Shown here piece after piece: positions 19,901 through 27,877 of a stretch of 45,809 nt of DNA. A program made the translations under genes and the position numbers. The stretch is from a virus. The notes under the pieces were generated by a model. It was not told the origin of the DNA and made no database searches. It saw nothing but the letters and a program-made list of their open reading frames with translations. The stretch spans positions 1 through 45,809 of the IMG/VR virus record IMGVR_UViG_3300030101_003177. The stretch is one strand, 5' to 3'. How positions within the stretch are numbered: position 1 is the stretch's first letter; each line of letters opens with the position of its first letter.

Positions 19901-21843
19901 TGACTAACACTCTCAGGACCTTGTCCTGCTGCATTTAAAGCAGATTGTGTTTTTAGTGCTTGGTCGCCTACAGTCTTAAATAAGCCTCCAAGAACTCTAA
20001 ACTCCGCTGTTAAAATTTTTGTATTAACACTTGCTCGTTTTTGAGATTCTGCAAGAGCGTCCATTTTTTTCGGAATATCATTAAGAACTCCGTCTAAATC
20101 CTCTAGTGCTGCATTAGCTGCTTCACTTTCATCTGTTACGAACCCAAGTACTCTTGCAAAAAATTTAAAAACATCTTTTAATATAGTAAAAGCAAAAAAT
20201 ACCTGTCCAAGTATAGGTATTGAATTTAGTAGTATAAGTCCAAAGCTTTTAATTGCAAGTCCAGTGGTTTTAAAAGCTGTTCGTACAAAAGCTAGTACTT
20301 TAGATAGTTTCATATTTTTAATACCTGCAATTCCAGTTTCAAAATTAATTCGGACAAGTTCAGCATAGTAAGTTTTTGAAGCAGAACTTATTCCTGTAAA
20401 TACATTTTTAAGTTGTTTAAGTTTATCCTGATATCCAAAGGTTTGTCGACCTGCTTCTTCTATAACATCAATTTGTGCATCAGCAAAAGTTAAATTAGCT
20501 TCAGAAATTTCTAATGCTCGAGTAGCTTGTGCACTTACTTCTACATTTTGTAGATTTCTAACTTCTTGTTGAGTATCTTTTAATAAATTTATTCTTCGTG
20601 CTAAACCTTTGTTGCTTCTTCCATTTACTTTTTCAAATTCTTTTTGTTCTCTAGTAAGTTGTCCAATCTTTTGACCTAAACTTCTATTTGCACTCTTTAA
20701 TTCATCAGCTGTTGCTTTTCCTTGTTTCATTTTTCCAAATATAGCATCAAAAGTTTTTAGTCCTTCTTTATTTGGTTTTATTGTTTCAGCAATAGCTCGC
20801 TGAGCACCTGCCCCTGCATCAATTGCTCCTTTAATTGAATTTCTTGCAGCTGCAGCTGCGTCTTTAGCACCCTGTGCCATATCCCCAAATGCTGGAATCA
20901 TTCTTTTAACAATTCCACCTGAAAAGATAGTTACTGCTCCTAGAAATAATCCTGGTGAAGATAATAGTGCGCTAACTAATCCTTTAAGAGGTACATTAAT
21001 AAAATTTAATATATTTTTAGTTAAGTCTGCGAAAGCCGCTGAGAGTTGGTCATAGGGGTTAGGGTCTACCTCTGCTAGCGCTGAGAATTTGTCTCGACCC
21101 TCTGTAATAATAGCATTTACAAATGCTTGTTGTCTTTCAAACCTTGTTAAGTTTCCTGCTGCTTTACCTAATGTTGCTGCAAAGTTTTCTGTAGCATCAT
21201 CAAGACGAACCATAATACCTAATTCATCTAAAATTTCTGGTTCTAGTTTTATAGCACCTCGAGTCAATCTATCAAGTGCATCTCCCATATCTCTACCAAG
21301 TGCAAGTGAAGCATTTCGAGCAACTTCAGTTAAACCTTCCATTTCAGTAACTCCAAAACCAGCACTTGTAGCAACTGCAGCTGTAGTCATTGCTTGTTCT
21401 AGTGATACTGCATTTCCTGTTGCTTCTTTCAGTTTTCTTGCTACTAAATCTAAAGATTGACCAGTTTGATTACTAAAAGTTTCTAAACCTTCACCTAATT
21501 TTTCAACAGCTGCAGCTCTTGATAAAGCTCCGAAAGCTGCTGTAACAGCAAAGATGTTTGCGGCTAGTACTGCATATGCTCCTACAAGAGCACCTGCCCC
21601 ACCTGAGCCGCCTCCACCTATTGTTTGATTTAATTTAGAAAAGCTTTTTGTAGCGTTAGCTGTACCTATGGTGCCTTGTTCAAATCGACCATAAGTTTTC
21701 TTCGATTGTTTTTCTAATTTTTCACTACTCCTAGAGGCTTTATCTGTACTTTTAGATAACTTTTCTGTATCTTTTGCAACTACAGAAAGCTTGTTGCCTT
21801 TTTGAACAACCTCTAATTGTATTAAAATATTACTATCTGCCAT
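16993..21843 (-). CDS. Tail tape measure protein
   Basis: The protein has 1616 residues with long heptad-rich helical stretches (about 375-500 and 840-1150) and several hydrophobic segments (about 80-110, 285-310, 533-570 and 1410-1460), the standard tape-measure pattern. The C-terminal GVVVGERGPEVITPS motif is a hallmark of this family. By the usual proportionality of length to tail, it implies a long tail of roughly 0.2 micrometre, though that depends on processing. It follows the two overlapping chaperone frames; its start overlaps the downstream chaperone frame by 11 bases. Confidence 0.92.
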   Translation of the reverse strand: MADSNILIQLEVVQKGNKLSVVAKDTEKLSKSTDKASRSSEKLEKQSKKTYGRFEQGTIGTANATKSFSKLNQTIGGGGSGGAGALVGAYAVLAANIFAVTAAFGALSRAAAVEKLGEGLETFSNQTGQSLDLVARKLKEATGNAVSLEQAMTTAAVATSAGFGVTEMEGLTEVARNASLALGRDMGDALDRLTRGAIKLEPEILDELGIMVRLDDATENFAATLGKAAGNLTRFERQQAFVNAIITEGRDKFSALAEVDPNPYDQLSAAFADLTKNILNFINVPLKGLVSALLSSPGLFLGAVTIFSGGIVKRMIPAFGDMAQGAKDAAAAARNSIKGAIDAGAGAQRAIAETIKPNKEGLKTFDAIFGKMKQGKATADELKSANRSLGQKIGQLTREQKEFEKVNGRSNKGLARRINLLKDTQQEVRNLQNVEVSAQATRALEISEANLTFADAQIDVIEEAGRQTFGYQDKLKQLKNVFTGISSASKTYYAELVRINFETGIAGIKNMKLSKVLAFVRTAFKTTGLAIKSFGLILLNSIPILGQVFFAFTILKDVFKFFARVLGFVTDESEAANAALEDLDGVLNDIPKKMDALAESQKRASVNTKILTAEFRVLGGLFKTVGDQALKTQSALNAAGQGPESVSQMGAFEKAFRGVAAVMTNTPSNLAFAKIDAEEFIQADAFTQSLIELEKNSTRVSGAIEDLTGGSLRQFIHRLGDAKLSGVEMSTRVGQLFETLEARFTGLAEAVDGVSTGFKEAEKEVGKFMRSTEESTKFDQVFANVSSIQRELIGVKEQAVEGQVDVAVAVAEAVQDIGTNVRLLLGPEALAAGKKLNAQKQKLNKLIEQGKLLTGQNLKDNVQAIAQQKQLIKQQQIKQGEIVDKELPGVVAILDSLRQQEITQKALAKDVQQRVKLIDKLGKGESRVLATQALNNVVTQEEIRGKKLLLQLNDGAIKRAKSLTEEELRADGVAKAALELEKSLLQEIQTLENKIADDTIVKAEAALAAVKEQENLNKLIREEEKIRNQIKNLTEETKDITFKQQGIETDKLTARTALRNLEIAQEKFKLAEKEAEARMAILKAENEVFKANNKIQQAQTQAKLEELKAEKKARDANIARQKELEKRQKAATKQIPGTMFTSPFSLTDRTLFSVEEEERLKELQEQNKDINLSNIDDQISAYGTLFTALKEGYSATEEQFNQTNKNNTAAAQKNAAELTKAYSKFFGDLGENLLTQTDGGAILGKAMTLLFSPESFLLRFGELMQNMESMLGASLIVIGERFAQFGQLMHSVFGPEGAGIVGISQFMSSVSMGFGEIVEVLETVEAAGTVTVKNIAGIMGSVANMLAGVGAAMDGYNKARIAGIDREIEAEKKKDGKSRESLIKIHKMEMQKEAMARKNFEQQKKMNIALTIMNTAVAAMGAFASLSAMPLAGPAVAAAAAAAIAAIGAVQVAMISKQQYSGFVAGDAPSFATDVGALSVGNRTNEVNVAQTASRGELSYLRGEAGRGDISNFRPAASGRRGYAVGSEGVVVGERGPEVITPSMPIDITPNDQIQQQMATNVNFTIHAVDAAGLEQTIQSQRGNIIGMIREAANGYGESFLEQVDVDTLDSTGGSY

Positions 21844-22249
21844 GTTTTTGTTTTATCTTTGCGTGTTCCGCTTTAAGCTTTTCTTGAGAAATTTTGATAT
21901 TTCTCGCATCTAAATAAAGAAGTAAATCAAGTATAGTTTCTTCTAAATGTTTAGGTATATGTTTTAGTTTAAATAATAATTTTAGATTAGTATAGTCTTT
22001 GCCTACATACCCAACATCAGGGTATATTCTATCTCCTAAACTATTAAATATTTCTACAGTATCCCACAAACGCTCAGGAAAATCTTCCCAGTCTGCAGGA
22101 CATTTTTCCCAATCTACTTCTTGACCAGTTTGCTCACACATCATGAGATACTGGTCTTTTGACATTCCTATATCTTTATTGTCCAGATACAGTGTCAGTT
22201 GTTTTTTTAGTTTGTCCAGACTCTCTGCTACGAAAATTCTCGAGGTCAA
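21833..22249 (-). CDS. Downstream tail assembly chaperone frame (gpT-like extension)
   Basis: This frame lies directly upstream of the tape measure and overlaps the preceding gene by 74 bases in the +1 frame. It has no convincing start of its own: the frame opens with TTG, and the first ATG (22165) is in the overlap's wake with only a weak AGGA. As in the lambda G/GT pair, it is probably read as a C-terminal extension of the upstream protein by ribosomal frameshifting on the A7 run at 22202-22208. Reinitiation at 22165, 11 bases after the upstream stop, is the alternative. The product is acidic and Trp-rich in the middle (EKCPADWEDFPERLWDTVE). Confidence 0.65.
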   Translation of the reverse strand: MTSRIFVAESLDKLKKQLTLYLDNKDIGMSKDQYLMMCEQTGQEVDWEKCPADWEDFPERLWDTVEIFNSLGDRIYPDVGYVGKDYTNLKLLFKLKHIPKHLEETILDLLLYLDARNIKISQEKLKAEHAKIKQKHGR

Positions 22250-22625
22250 ACACTACTTCATTTAGCCAATTATCAAACTCAGTCGAATTTTCAACTAAGA
22301 GTTTTGCATTGTCTAAGTCGTAGGGTAATTCCGCCTCCTTATCTTGATTTTTTAAGTCTACTAAAACTAAATCTTCTAAGTAACCTAACTGTAATCCTTT
22401 CCAATTTTTTACAGTAGCTTTAGTAAATTCATCTACAAATTTAGTTTCATCAAGACTGTCCTCAAACATTCTTGTCTTTCTATTGAACTTGTTAGTAGTA
22501 CATCTTTTTCTAAGATTTACTAATTCTTTTCTTGATAGGTTTGCAAGTTCAACTTCAAAGCCTTCAAGTCCTGGAAATTCAACCCAGGTTGTCTTGGTAT
22601 CTACCAATAACGATTTTAACTCCAT
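22176..22625 (-). CDS. Upstream tail assembly chaperone (gpG-like)
   Basis: The 149-residue protein sits between the tail tube gene and the tape measure, the conserved position of the tail assembly chaperone that binds the tape measure before tube polymerisation. Residues 1-60 (KTTWVEFPGLEGFEVELANL) resemble other chaperone N-termini in pattern. The final codons pass through ACT AAA AAA ACA, a slippery run at 22202-22208 where a +1 (or -2) shift would fuse it to the downstream frame. Confidence 0.7.
   Translation of the reverse strand: MELKSLLVDTKTTWVEFPGLEGFEVELANLSRKELVNLRKRCTTNKFNRKTRMFEDSLDETKFVDEFTKATVKNWKGLQLGYLEDLVLVDLKNQDKEAELPYDLDNAKLLVENSTEFDNWLNEVVFDLENFRSRESGQTKKTTDTVSGQ
22202..22208 (-). 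other. Candidate programmed frameshift site (A7 run)
   Basis: On the minus strand seven A residues occupy two in-frame AAA Lys codons plus the first base of the next codon. Slipping one base forward on the second AAA keeps perfect pairing and puts the ribosome at CAA (22201), the frame of the downstream chaperone ORF. A -1 shift would enter the third frame and not the downstream ORF. Confidence 0.6.
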
Positions 22626-22637
22626 GTTTTCTCCGTG

Positions 22638-23546
22638 TTAATAAGTTATAATTGTATTTAAGTTAGCAGGACTTGAAGTTAATCTAAAGTCTATGACATC
22701 TTGAAAAGCTTCTCCTACTTGTATCCTTTTTGTAAACATACAGCCTGTTAAAGCTGCTTGAAAGAAAGTTCCTCCATTCAATAAAGTTTTAATAGTAATA
22801 TTACTATTTGTTGAAAAATCAAAAAAACTACTTGAGTTATTTGAAGTTAAAAACTGAGTAATATTTCCTGATACAACTCTATCTTCTAGAAGGAACCCAT
22901 TTGGATACATTGCATTAGTATTGTTAGTTACTGAAAGGCTATCTTGTAAAGTATCATAACCTTTAAATTTAGTATTATTTTGCACAGCTAGTGTAGCGCC
23001 TACTAAATTTGGAACATCAGTTCCTCCTAATTCTACATCTAAAACTGGTGTGATGGGAGTGTATGTTGCACTCGGTGATACTACAGTTCCTGGAACTGTG
23101 AAATCTGAACCGCCTACTCTTGTTAATTTTTCTCCACTACCACTTACAGTTAAAGTTAAAGGACTTTCTACTTCAAATTCAAAATCTCCATCTTTAATAT
23201 GACAGTTTTCTATTTTGAAAGCACTTTCAGTACTTACAACATACAAGTCAAAAGTTTTTACTAATTGTTCTCCTGAACTTGTATCATATTCTGTTAAAAG
23301 ACTTTTTACTATTGTTTCATCTTTTTCTTCTGTAAGATAAACAGCAAACGAAAAATTTGCAGGGTTTGCTTTTGTTATTGTTGTCCCTTTAAACATTTTT
23401 GTCTGGTCGTGCAAAGTCTTTACTGTGTACGAATCTTCCGCAAATGTTTGGGAGATTGACACTTCGGGAGTCGTTCTTATAGAATAGCGACTCCCGCCGT
23501 GTACTATGAATACAGAGCTTTCTCTACGAAAGTTGTATACTGCCAT
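22638..23546 (-). CDS. Tail tube-associated / second tail tube-like protein
   Basis: A 302-residue beta-rich protein directly downstream of the larger tail-tube gene (2-base gap). It shares the same style of N-terminus (a short basic Arg/Lys strand, then STYSIRTTPEV-like beta strands) and VAFQDVIDFRLT-like strands at the end, as in tail tube monomers. Siphoviruses normally have one tube protein, so one of the pair may be a tube variant, a tube-initiator or a minor tail protein. No catalytic motif is visible. Confidence 0.55.
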   Translation of the reverse strand: MAVYNFRRESSVFIVHGGSRYSIRTTPEVSISQTFAEDSYTVKTLHDQTKMFKGTTITKANPANFSFAVYLTEEKDETIVKSLLTEYDTSSGEQLVKTFDLYVVSTESAFKIENCHIKDGDFEFEVESPLTLTVSGSGEKLTRVGGSDFTVPGTVVSPSATYTPITPVLDVELGGTDVPNLVGATLAVQNNTKFKGYDTLQDSLSVTNNTNAMYPNGFLLEDRVVSGNITQFLTSNNSSSFFDFSTNSNITIKTLLNGGTFFQAALTGCMFTKRIQVGEAFQDVIDFRLTSSPANLNTIITY

Positions 23547-23548
23547 GA

Positions 23549-25138
23549 TTAGACCGTATGATTAGTAGTATAAGTACTATCACTGTGTTCAGTGAGTCCT
23601 TTATACTTAACAGTCATTTCATCTGCATTTGTTATGTCTGAGCCATGAGCTGCAAATTCAACACCTACTGAAATCAAGTCTGCGACTTCAATAGTTGGAA
23701 CCTGTAGATGTGCTCTTGGAAGGTCAAATTCAACGATTGGTGTATCAGAAGAACCTCCTCCCATAAATAAACTCATATCAAAAGAGTTTCTGACTAAGTC
23801 AGTTGCACCAGCCAAATCAGCTAGTAATTGGTTTGAACCATTACCAGAACCACTTGAACCTGTAGTATTTAAGTACATAGTTAAGCTTCCACTAATTTGT
23901 CTTGCTCCTGAGAAAGAACCAATTGGTTTATCAATAAGTCCTAAAGTTTCAGGAGTTACATAAGTGATGTTGTTTGCTATAGTTATTGAACCACCTGTGA
24001 TTGCAATATCATAAGTTTTTGAATCTAGTCCACCACTTGATGCTCCACTTCCCTGCTCTGCAGTTGTAAGTGTTAGCGTTGATAATTTGTTTCTTAAATA
24101 GTCTGCGTCATCTGGACCAGTAGTATCAACATAATTAAAAGCTTCTGCATTATTAATTGATGCATTAGCTGAATATGCTCCACCAGTATCTCCTGATGCA
24201 GTACTAAATACTGTATTCGGGTCTTCTATTGCAGTAGTAATTTGGTCAATAGTAGTTGAATTACCAGACCATGCAATTGTTGCTATTCCATCAATGGAAA
24301 AGTCAATTTCTGCTTGGTTTACTTGACATTCATTTAGTCTGTAAGTTGTATTTTCCAAAGCAAAGAAAATTGAGAGTTTTAATAACTCGTGGTGTTCTGA
24401 CCTTGCGAAACTAACATCTGCATCAGTTGAATCTAATGTAACTGCTGCAGCACTTGTTCCAGTTAGTGCACCACCTGTAATGTCTTTACCTGCAATAGCT
24501 GCCCATAATATGTTTTCACACATACTATGTGTACCGTCTGTACCACTACTGTTTGTACCATGCTTATAAGGTCTTACATAAGTTGAGAAAGACCATTCTG
24601 CAGGTGGTAAAGAGTCATTAAATCTCTTTTGTCCTCTGTTTGGAGTTGCTCCCGCTTCATTGATTACAACATCTGTTGCATCACTTCCTTGAGAGAAGCT
24701 ATAGCCATCTAATACACCTACTCTGAAAGTATTGGCGTTTGTGCCATTACCTTTAAATAAGCCAGTTCCTATTCTAGTACCATCTACTGTAGTTGTTCCT
24801 GCAACTGATGCTACTGTAACAACAAGTCCAGTTCCTGAACCTGAAGAATCATTTGCATCTCCTTGAGTTAATGTTTCACTATTAGCAAATCCACTTCCTC
24901 TAAAGTTGTTAGGTATATGTACTGCTGAAACTGCTCCAGAACCTCCAACTGCAGAAACAATAACTTTTGCATTGATTCCACTTCCAGAAGTATCTCCTGC
25001 TGCAAAAGTAATAACATCACCGACTGCATGACCAGAACCCGCAGTAGTAACAGTAGCCGTTCTGATGCCGCCTGTAGCGCCCACACCATTTGCTGAACTG
25101 ACGTATACCTTGGTATTTCTTGATAGATTAAGTGCCAT
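23549..25138 (-). CDS. Major tail tube protein (putative)
   Basis: The 529-residue protein begins MALNLSRNTKVYVSSANG, a start common to marine phage tail-tube proteins, and has a GGAGATAAAA ribosome site. An inserted Gly/Ser-rich domain (about residues 25-115) looks like an Ig- or adhesin-like decoration. The core (VNEAGATPNRGQKRFNDSLP, EWSFSTYVRPY) resembles tube proteins, and the C-terminus (ISVGVEFAAHGSDITNADEM, then TVKYKGL) closes the sandwich. It lies between tail terminator and chaperone genes, as expected. Confidence 0.65.
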   Translation of the reverse strand: MALNLSRNTKVYVSSANGVGATGGIRTATVTTAGSGHAVGDVITFAAGDTSGSGINAKVIVSAVGGSGAVSAVHIPNNFRGSGFANSETLTQGDANDSSGSGTGLVVTVASVAGTTTVDGTRIGTGLFKGNGTNANTFRVGVLDGYSFSQGSDATDVVINEAGATPNRGQKRFNDSLPPAEWSFSTYVRPYKHGTNSSGTDGTHSMCENILWAAIAGKDITGGALTGTSAAAVTLDSTDADVSFARSEHHELLKLSIFFALENTTYRLNECQVNQAEIDFSIDGIATIAWSGNSTTIDQITTAIEDPNTVFSTASGDTGGAYSANASINNAEAFNYVDTTGPDDADYLRNKLSTLTLTTAEQGSGASSGGLDSKTYDIAITGGSITIANNITYVTPETLGLIDKPIGSFSGARQISGSLTMYLNTTGSSGSGNGSNQLLADLAGATDLVRNSFDMSLFMGGGSSDTPIVEFDLPRAHLQVPTIEVADLISVGVEFAAHGSDITNADEMTVKYKGLTEHSDSTYTTNHTV

Positions 25139-25196
25139 TTTTATCTCCTATCACATTGAAAGGGCTTAGCTAGATTTTTATCTGCTTCGCCGTTTC

Positions 25197-25649
25197 TTAA
25201 TATCGTACTGTAACTGTCATTTCCCCAATTCCTAAAGGAGAAATTACTCCTTCATCGGTAGTGATACTATCAACTGTCATTGAAGTAGTCTTACCATTGG
25301 GTATTATGCTAGTGTCGTACACTAAAGCATCGCTTTCATCGATAATCTTTTCGATATCTTCGAATAGCGTTGCTAATTCTTCCTGAGCATCTTCTTCATT
25401 TCGAACGTATGCTCTAATTGTTAAATTTAAAAATCTCCATTTAAATCCTGCTGTCTGATATTCTCTTACTTCATCTCCTGCTATAATACAGACTTTCGGA
25501 TATTCTTCTATTTCATCTAAAAACAACATTCTTCCTTTAACATTGTTAAACACATTTGAATTATAGGGGTGTTGCCCATTTATTAATTTTATTTTATCTA
25601 CTATTGCATCTACTATTTTTCGACGCTTTGTTCTGTACTCAGTAGACAT
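25197..25649 (-). CDS. Tail terminator / tail completion protein
   Basis: A 150-residue protein with a long N-terminal helix (YRTKRRKIVDAIVDKIKLI) followed by alternating strands and helices (YPKVCIIAGDEVREYQ, RFLNLTIRAYVRNEEDAQEE). This is the fold pattern and size of tail terminator proteins that cap the tube at the neck. Its place between the neck gene and tube gene agrees. It overlaps the upstream stop by one base. Confidence 0.65.
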   Translation of the reverse strand: MSTEYRTKRRKIVDAIVDKIKLINGQHPYNSNVFNNVKGRMLFLDEIEEYPKVCIIAGDEVREYQTAGFKWRFLNLTIRAYVRNEEDAQEELATLFEDIEKIIDESDALVYDTSIIPNGKTTSMTVDSITTDEGVISPLGIGEMTVTVRY

Positions 25650-27202
25650 TAAACCCTCCTAAGTGTAAATTTTTGGTCTATAAATGCTGCTGCTAAGTTT
25701 CTAATACTTTTGCTTATAAGTGGCTTTGGATTATATCCAGTAGGCCATTGTCTTACGCCATTATTTTCAAATGTTTCATACGGATTTAGTTGATAAGTAT
25801 AATCCGCTACAACACTTGCAGGTGCTTGTCTTAATCCTGTTAATCTTACGCTATTTGAAAACCTTCCTGTTTGATTTATAAGTGCAGGTCTTCCCATGTT
25901 TCTTCTAACTTCTGCAGGTAGCTTTTGGTTGATTGCTATTTGTACTTTTGCTAAGTCTAGTTGTCGTTTTCCAGTTCTTGATTTTTTGCCTCCCTTACCA
26001 GTTAATCTTATTTCTTTTGCTGCTATTCCTTTAGTTGCTGCTTTTTGAAGTTTAGTTAACTTACTTGTACTAATTCTTTTACCTTTTACACCTGTTTTTA
26101 ATTTTTTTGTTCTTGTTGCTTTTGACCTTGAAGCTTTTACTTTTTTACCTTTAGCGATATCTGTAATATCTTTTACAATTTTATTTTCTACTGAAGGAGA
26201 ACCTTTAACATCTCCTATTTTTATTTTACTTAAATAATTTTTTAAAGCTTCAGTTTGTCTTTTTAGTAGTAGTTTTTCTGCTGATGTTTGCATTAGTCTT
26301 TCATAATGTCTTTTAAAAGTTCGATTATACGCTTTACTTTCAGCTCTTATTTCAAGTCTAACTTCTCCTTTCATGGTATTAATAATGTTATCTTTCATTG
26401 TTTGAACATCTAGTTGTCCCATTTTTTGTAGTTCATTGTATGAATCTATTAAATCCTTGAAAGGTGTCCTCGATGCTTTCATTCCTTTTACATATGGAAC
26501 ATTCTGCATAAGTTCGAAACCAACCATTAACTTTTGAATTGCTTTTTTTCTTTTTCTTATATCTGCTACTGTTTTAATTTTAGCTTTTTTTAAGGCTTGT
26601 GCTGTTTTATCAGTTACCTTGCCTTCTACTGTAACTCTTCCTGCGCCTGCTTTAGTTTTAGCAACTTTAGATAGTTCATCTTCTAATTTTTGCAGTGCTT
26701 CTGCAACTAAAGCTAGTTGAATACTAATAGGAGTAACTTGTTGGTGACCCATATCTTTCTTTAAGGTACCAAATAGTACGTCAACTCTCTTTCGAAGAAG
26801 TTTGAATGCATCAAAGACATACATACCTTTTCTTCCAGTTCTAGGATTATCACGAAATTTGTCCAAGTGTCTAACATCAGTCGGTCCGACTAAATCTACA
26901 TCACCTGCAGCGGTAGCTCTTTCTAATAAAGGTCCTCCGCTATCTTTCATATCTTCTCCGTCTTCCATAAATGCTTCAACTACTTCTGGTAAGAATACCA
27001 TTAAATTCTTTATGTCTAGTACAACTTCCTCGCCGTCTTCTAAAAGTCTGTTTAAATTTATATAATGTTCCGTAGCTTCGTTTAGTGGTATTCGAGTTTG
27101 GTCTGTATGAAGAATTTGTAAGTTTTCTGTTATCTCAGCAGCAACCTTATCAATATCTTTTCCAGTGTTTAGGTCAATTCTAGAACTAACTTTTTTAGTC
27201 AT
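25649..27202 (-). CDS. Neck / tail completion protein (HK97 gp10-like C-terminus, large)
   Basis: The protein has 517 residues. The C-terminal 120 residues (ALINQTGRFSNSVRLTG, YTYQLNPYETFENNG, KPLISKSIRNLAAAFIDQK) resemble HK97 gp10-type neck proteins, which are normally only about 120-150 residues. The long N-terminal part is helical and very rich in Lys (KKAKIKTVADIRKRKKAIQK), so this would be a neck protein with a large basic extension. Position between the connector and terminator genes supports a neck role. Confidence 0.55.
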   Translation of the reverse strand: MTKKVSSRIDLNTGKDIDKVAAEITENLQILHTDQTRIPLNEATEHYINLNRLLEDGEEVVLDIKNLMVFLPEVVEAFMEDGEDMKDSGGPLLERATAAGDVDLVGPTDVRHLDKFRDNPRTGRKGMYVFDAFKLLRKRVDVLFGTLKKDMGHQQVTPISIQLALVAEALQKLEDELSKVAKTKAGAGRVTVEGKVTDKTAQALKKAKIKTVADIRKRKKAIQKLMVGFELMQNVPYVKGMKASRTPFKDLIDSYNELQKMGQLDVQTMKDNIINTMKGEVRLEIRAESKAYNRTFKRHYERLMQTSAEKLLLKRQTEALKNYLSKIKIGDVKGSPSVENKIVKDITDIAKGKKVKASRSKATRTKKLKTGVKGKRISTSKLTKLQKAATKGIAAKEIRLTGKGGKKSRTGKRQLDLAKVQIAINQKLPAEVRRNMGRPALINQTGRFSNSVRLTGLRQAPASVVADYTYQLNPYETFENNGVRQWPTGYNPKPLISKSIRNLAAAFIDQKFTLRRV

Positions 27203-27831
27203 TATTTATACAGTTTATAGAAATCAAGAATCCTTTTTATGTGGTCAGGAAACCCAATGTTTTCTCTTAGGCTGGTAGTAACTTGGTTACTAATCTGAGC
27301 TCCACTTATAGAAAGTCTTTCTTTTCTTTCATCTTTTAAGTAATATTTTACTAAGTCAAAAATTGCTAGTTTTAAATCTCCCGGAGTACTTGCGTATCCT
27401 GCTTTGTAAACTACTTTTACTGCCTTTCTTCCTTTTGGAAAAAATTTATCTGCAGTATCTTCTGTTCGAAAGATAGTGTCTGTTTCTTCGTCAACAGTAA
27501 ATTCAAATTTGCCACTACCATCAGAATTTTCGGATATGAGGGTCACATATGAAGCTGATTGACTATCTCTTTCTTGTACAGAAGTTATAGCTACTATTGG
27601 ACTTTCATCTAGCATTATTGCATTAGTATGATTATCTTTTATATCGAAGAACTCCGTTTTAGCAGAGCTAAAAAAGTCTACAAACGAAGTTCCGCAATAT
27701 GTTTTTACGGCTTGGCTCACAGACGGAATGATAACATTCAATTTCGCATCTTCCGACACGCCATTGAGCCCAGCAAAATCTTTGTACTGTGCTAATGTTA
27801 TCAAATTTGTTCCGCCTTGTGATACTGCCAT
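27202..27831 (-). CDS. Head-tail connector (HK97 gp6-like adaptor)
   Basis: The start MAVSQGGTNLITLAQYKDFA at 27831 is preferred over a longer frame from 27921 because the longer one would run 44 bases into the capsid gene. The resulting 209-residue protein has the DNA-packaging/connector pattern: an N-terminal LAQYKDFAGL helix, VSQAVKTYCG, DFFDIKD-like strands, VVYKAGYASTPGDLKLAIF and a C-terminal helix, as in gp6-type adaptors that sit on the portal. It lies immediately after the capsid gene. Confidence 0.75.
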   Translation of the reverse strand: MAVSQGGTNLITLAQYKDFAGLNGVSEDAKLNVIIPSVSQAVKTYCGTSFVDFFSSAKTEFFDIKDNHTNAIMLDESPIVAITSVQERDSQSASYVTLISENSDGSGKFEFTVDEETDTIFRTEDTADKFFPKGRKAVKVVYKAGYASTPGDLKLAIFDLVKYYLKDERKERLSISGAQISNQVTTSLRENIGFPDHIKRILDFYKLYK

Positions 27832-27877
27832 AATTATAAGTGAGGGGATAAGGCTCCCCTCGAGCCATATCAATCTA

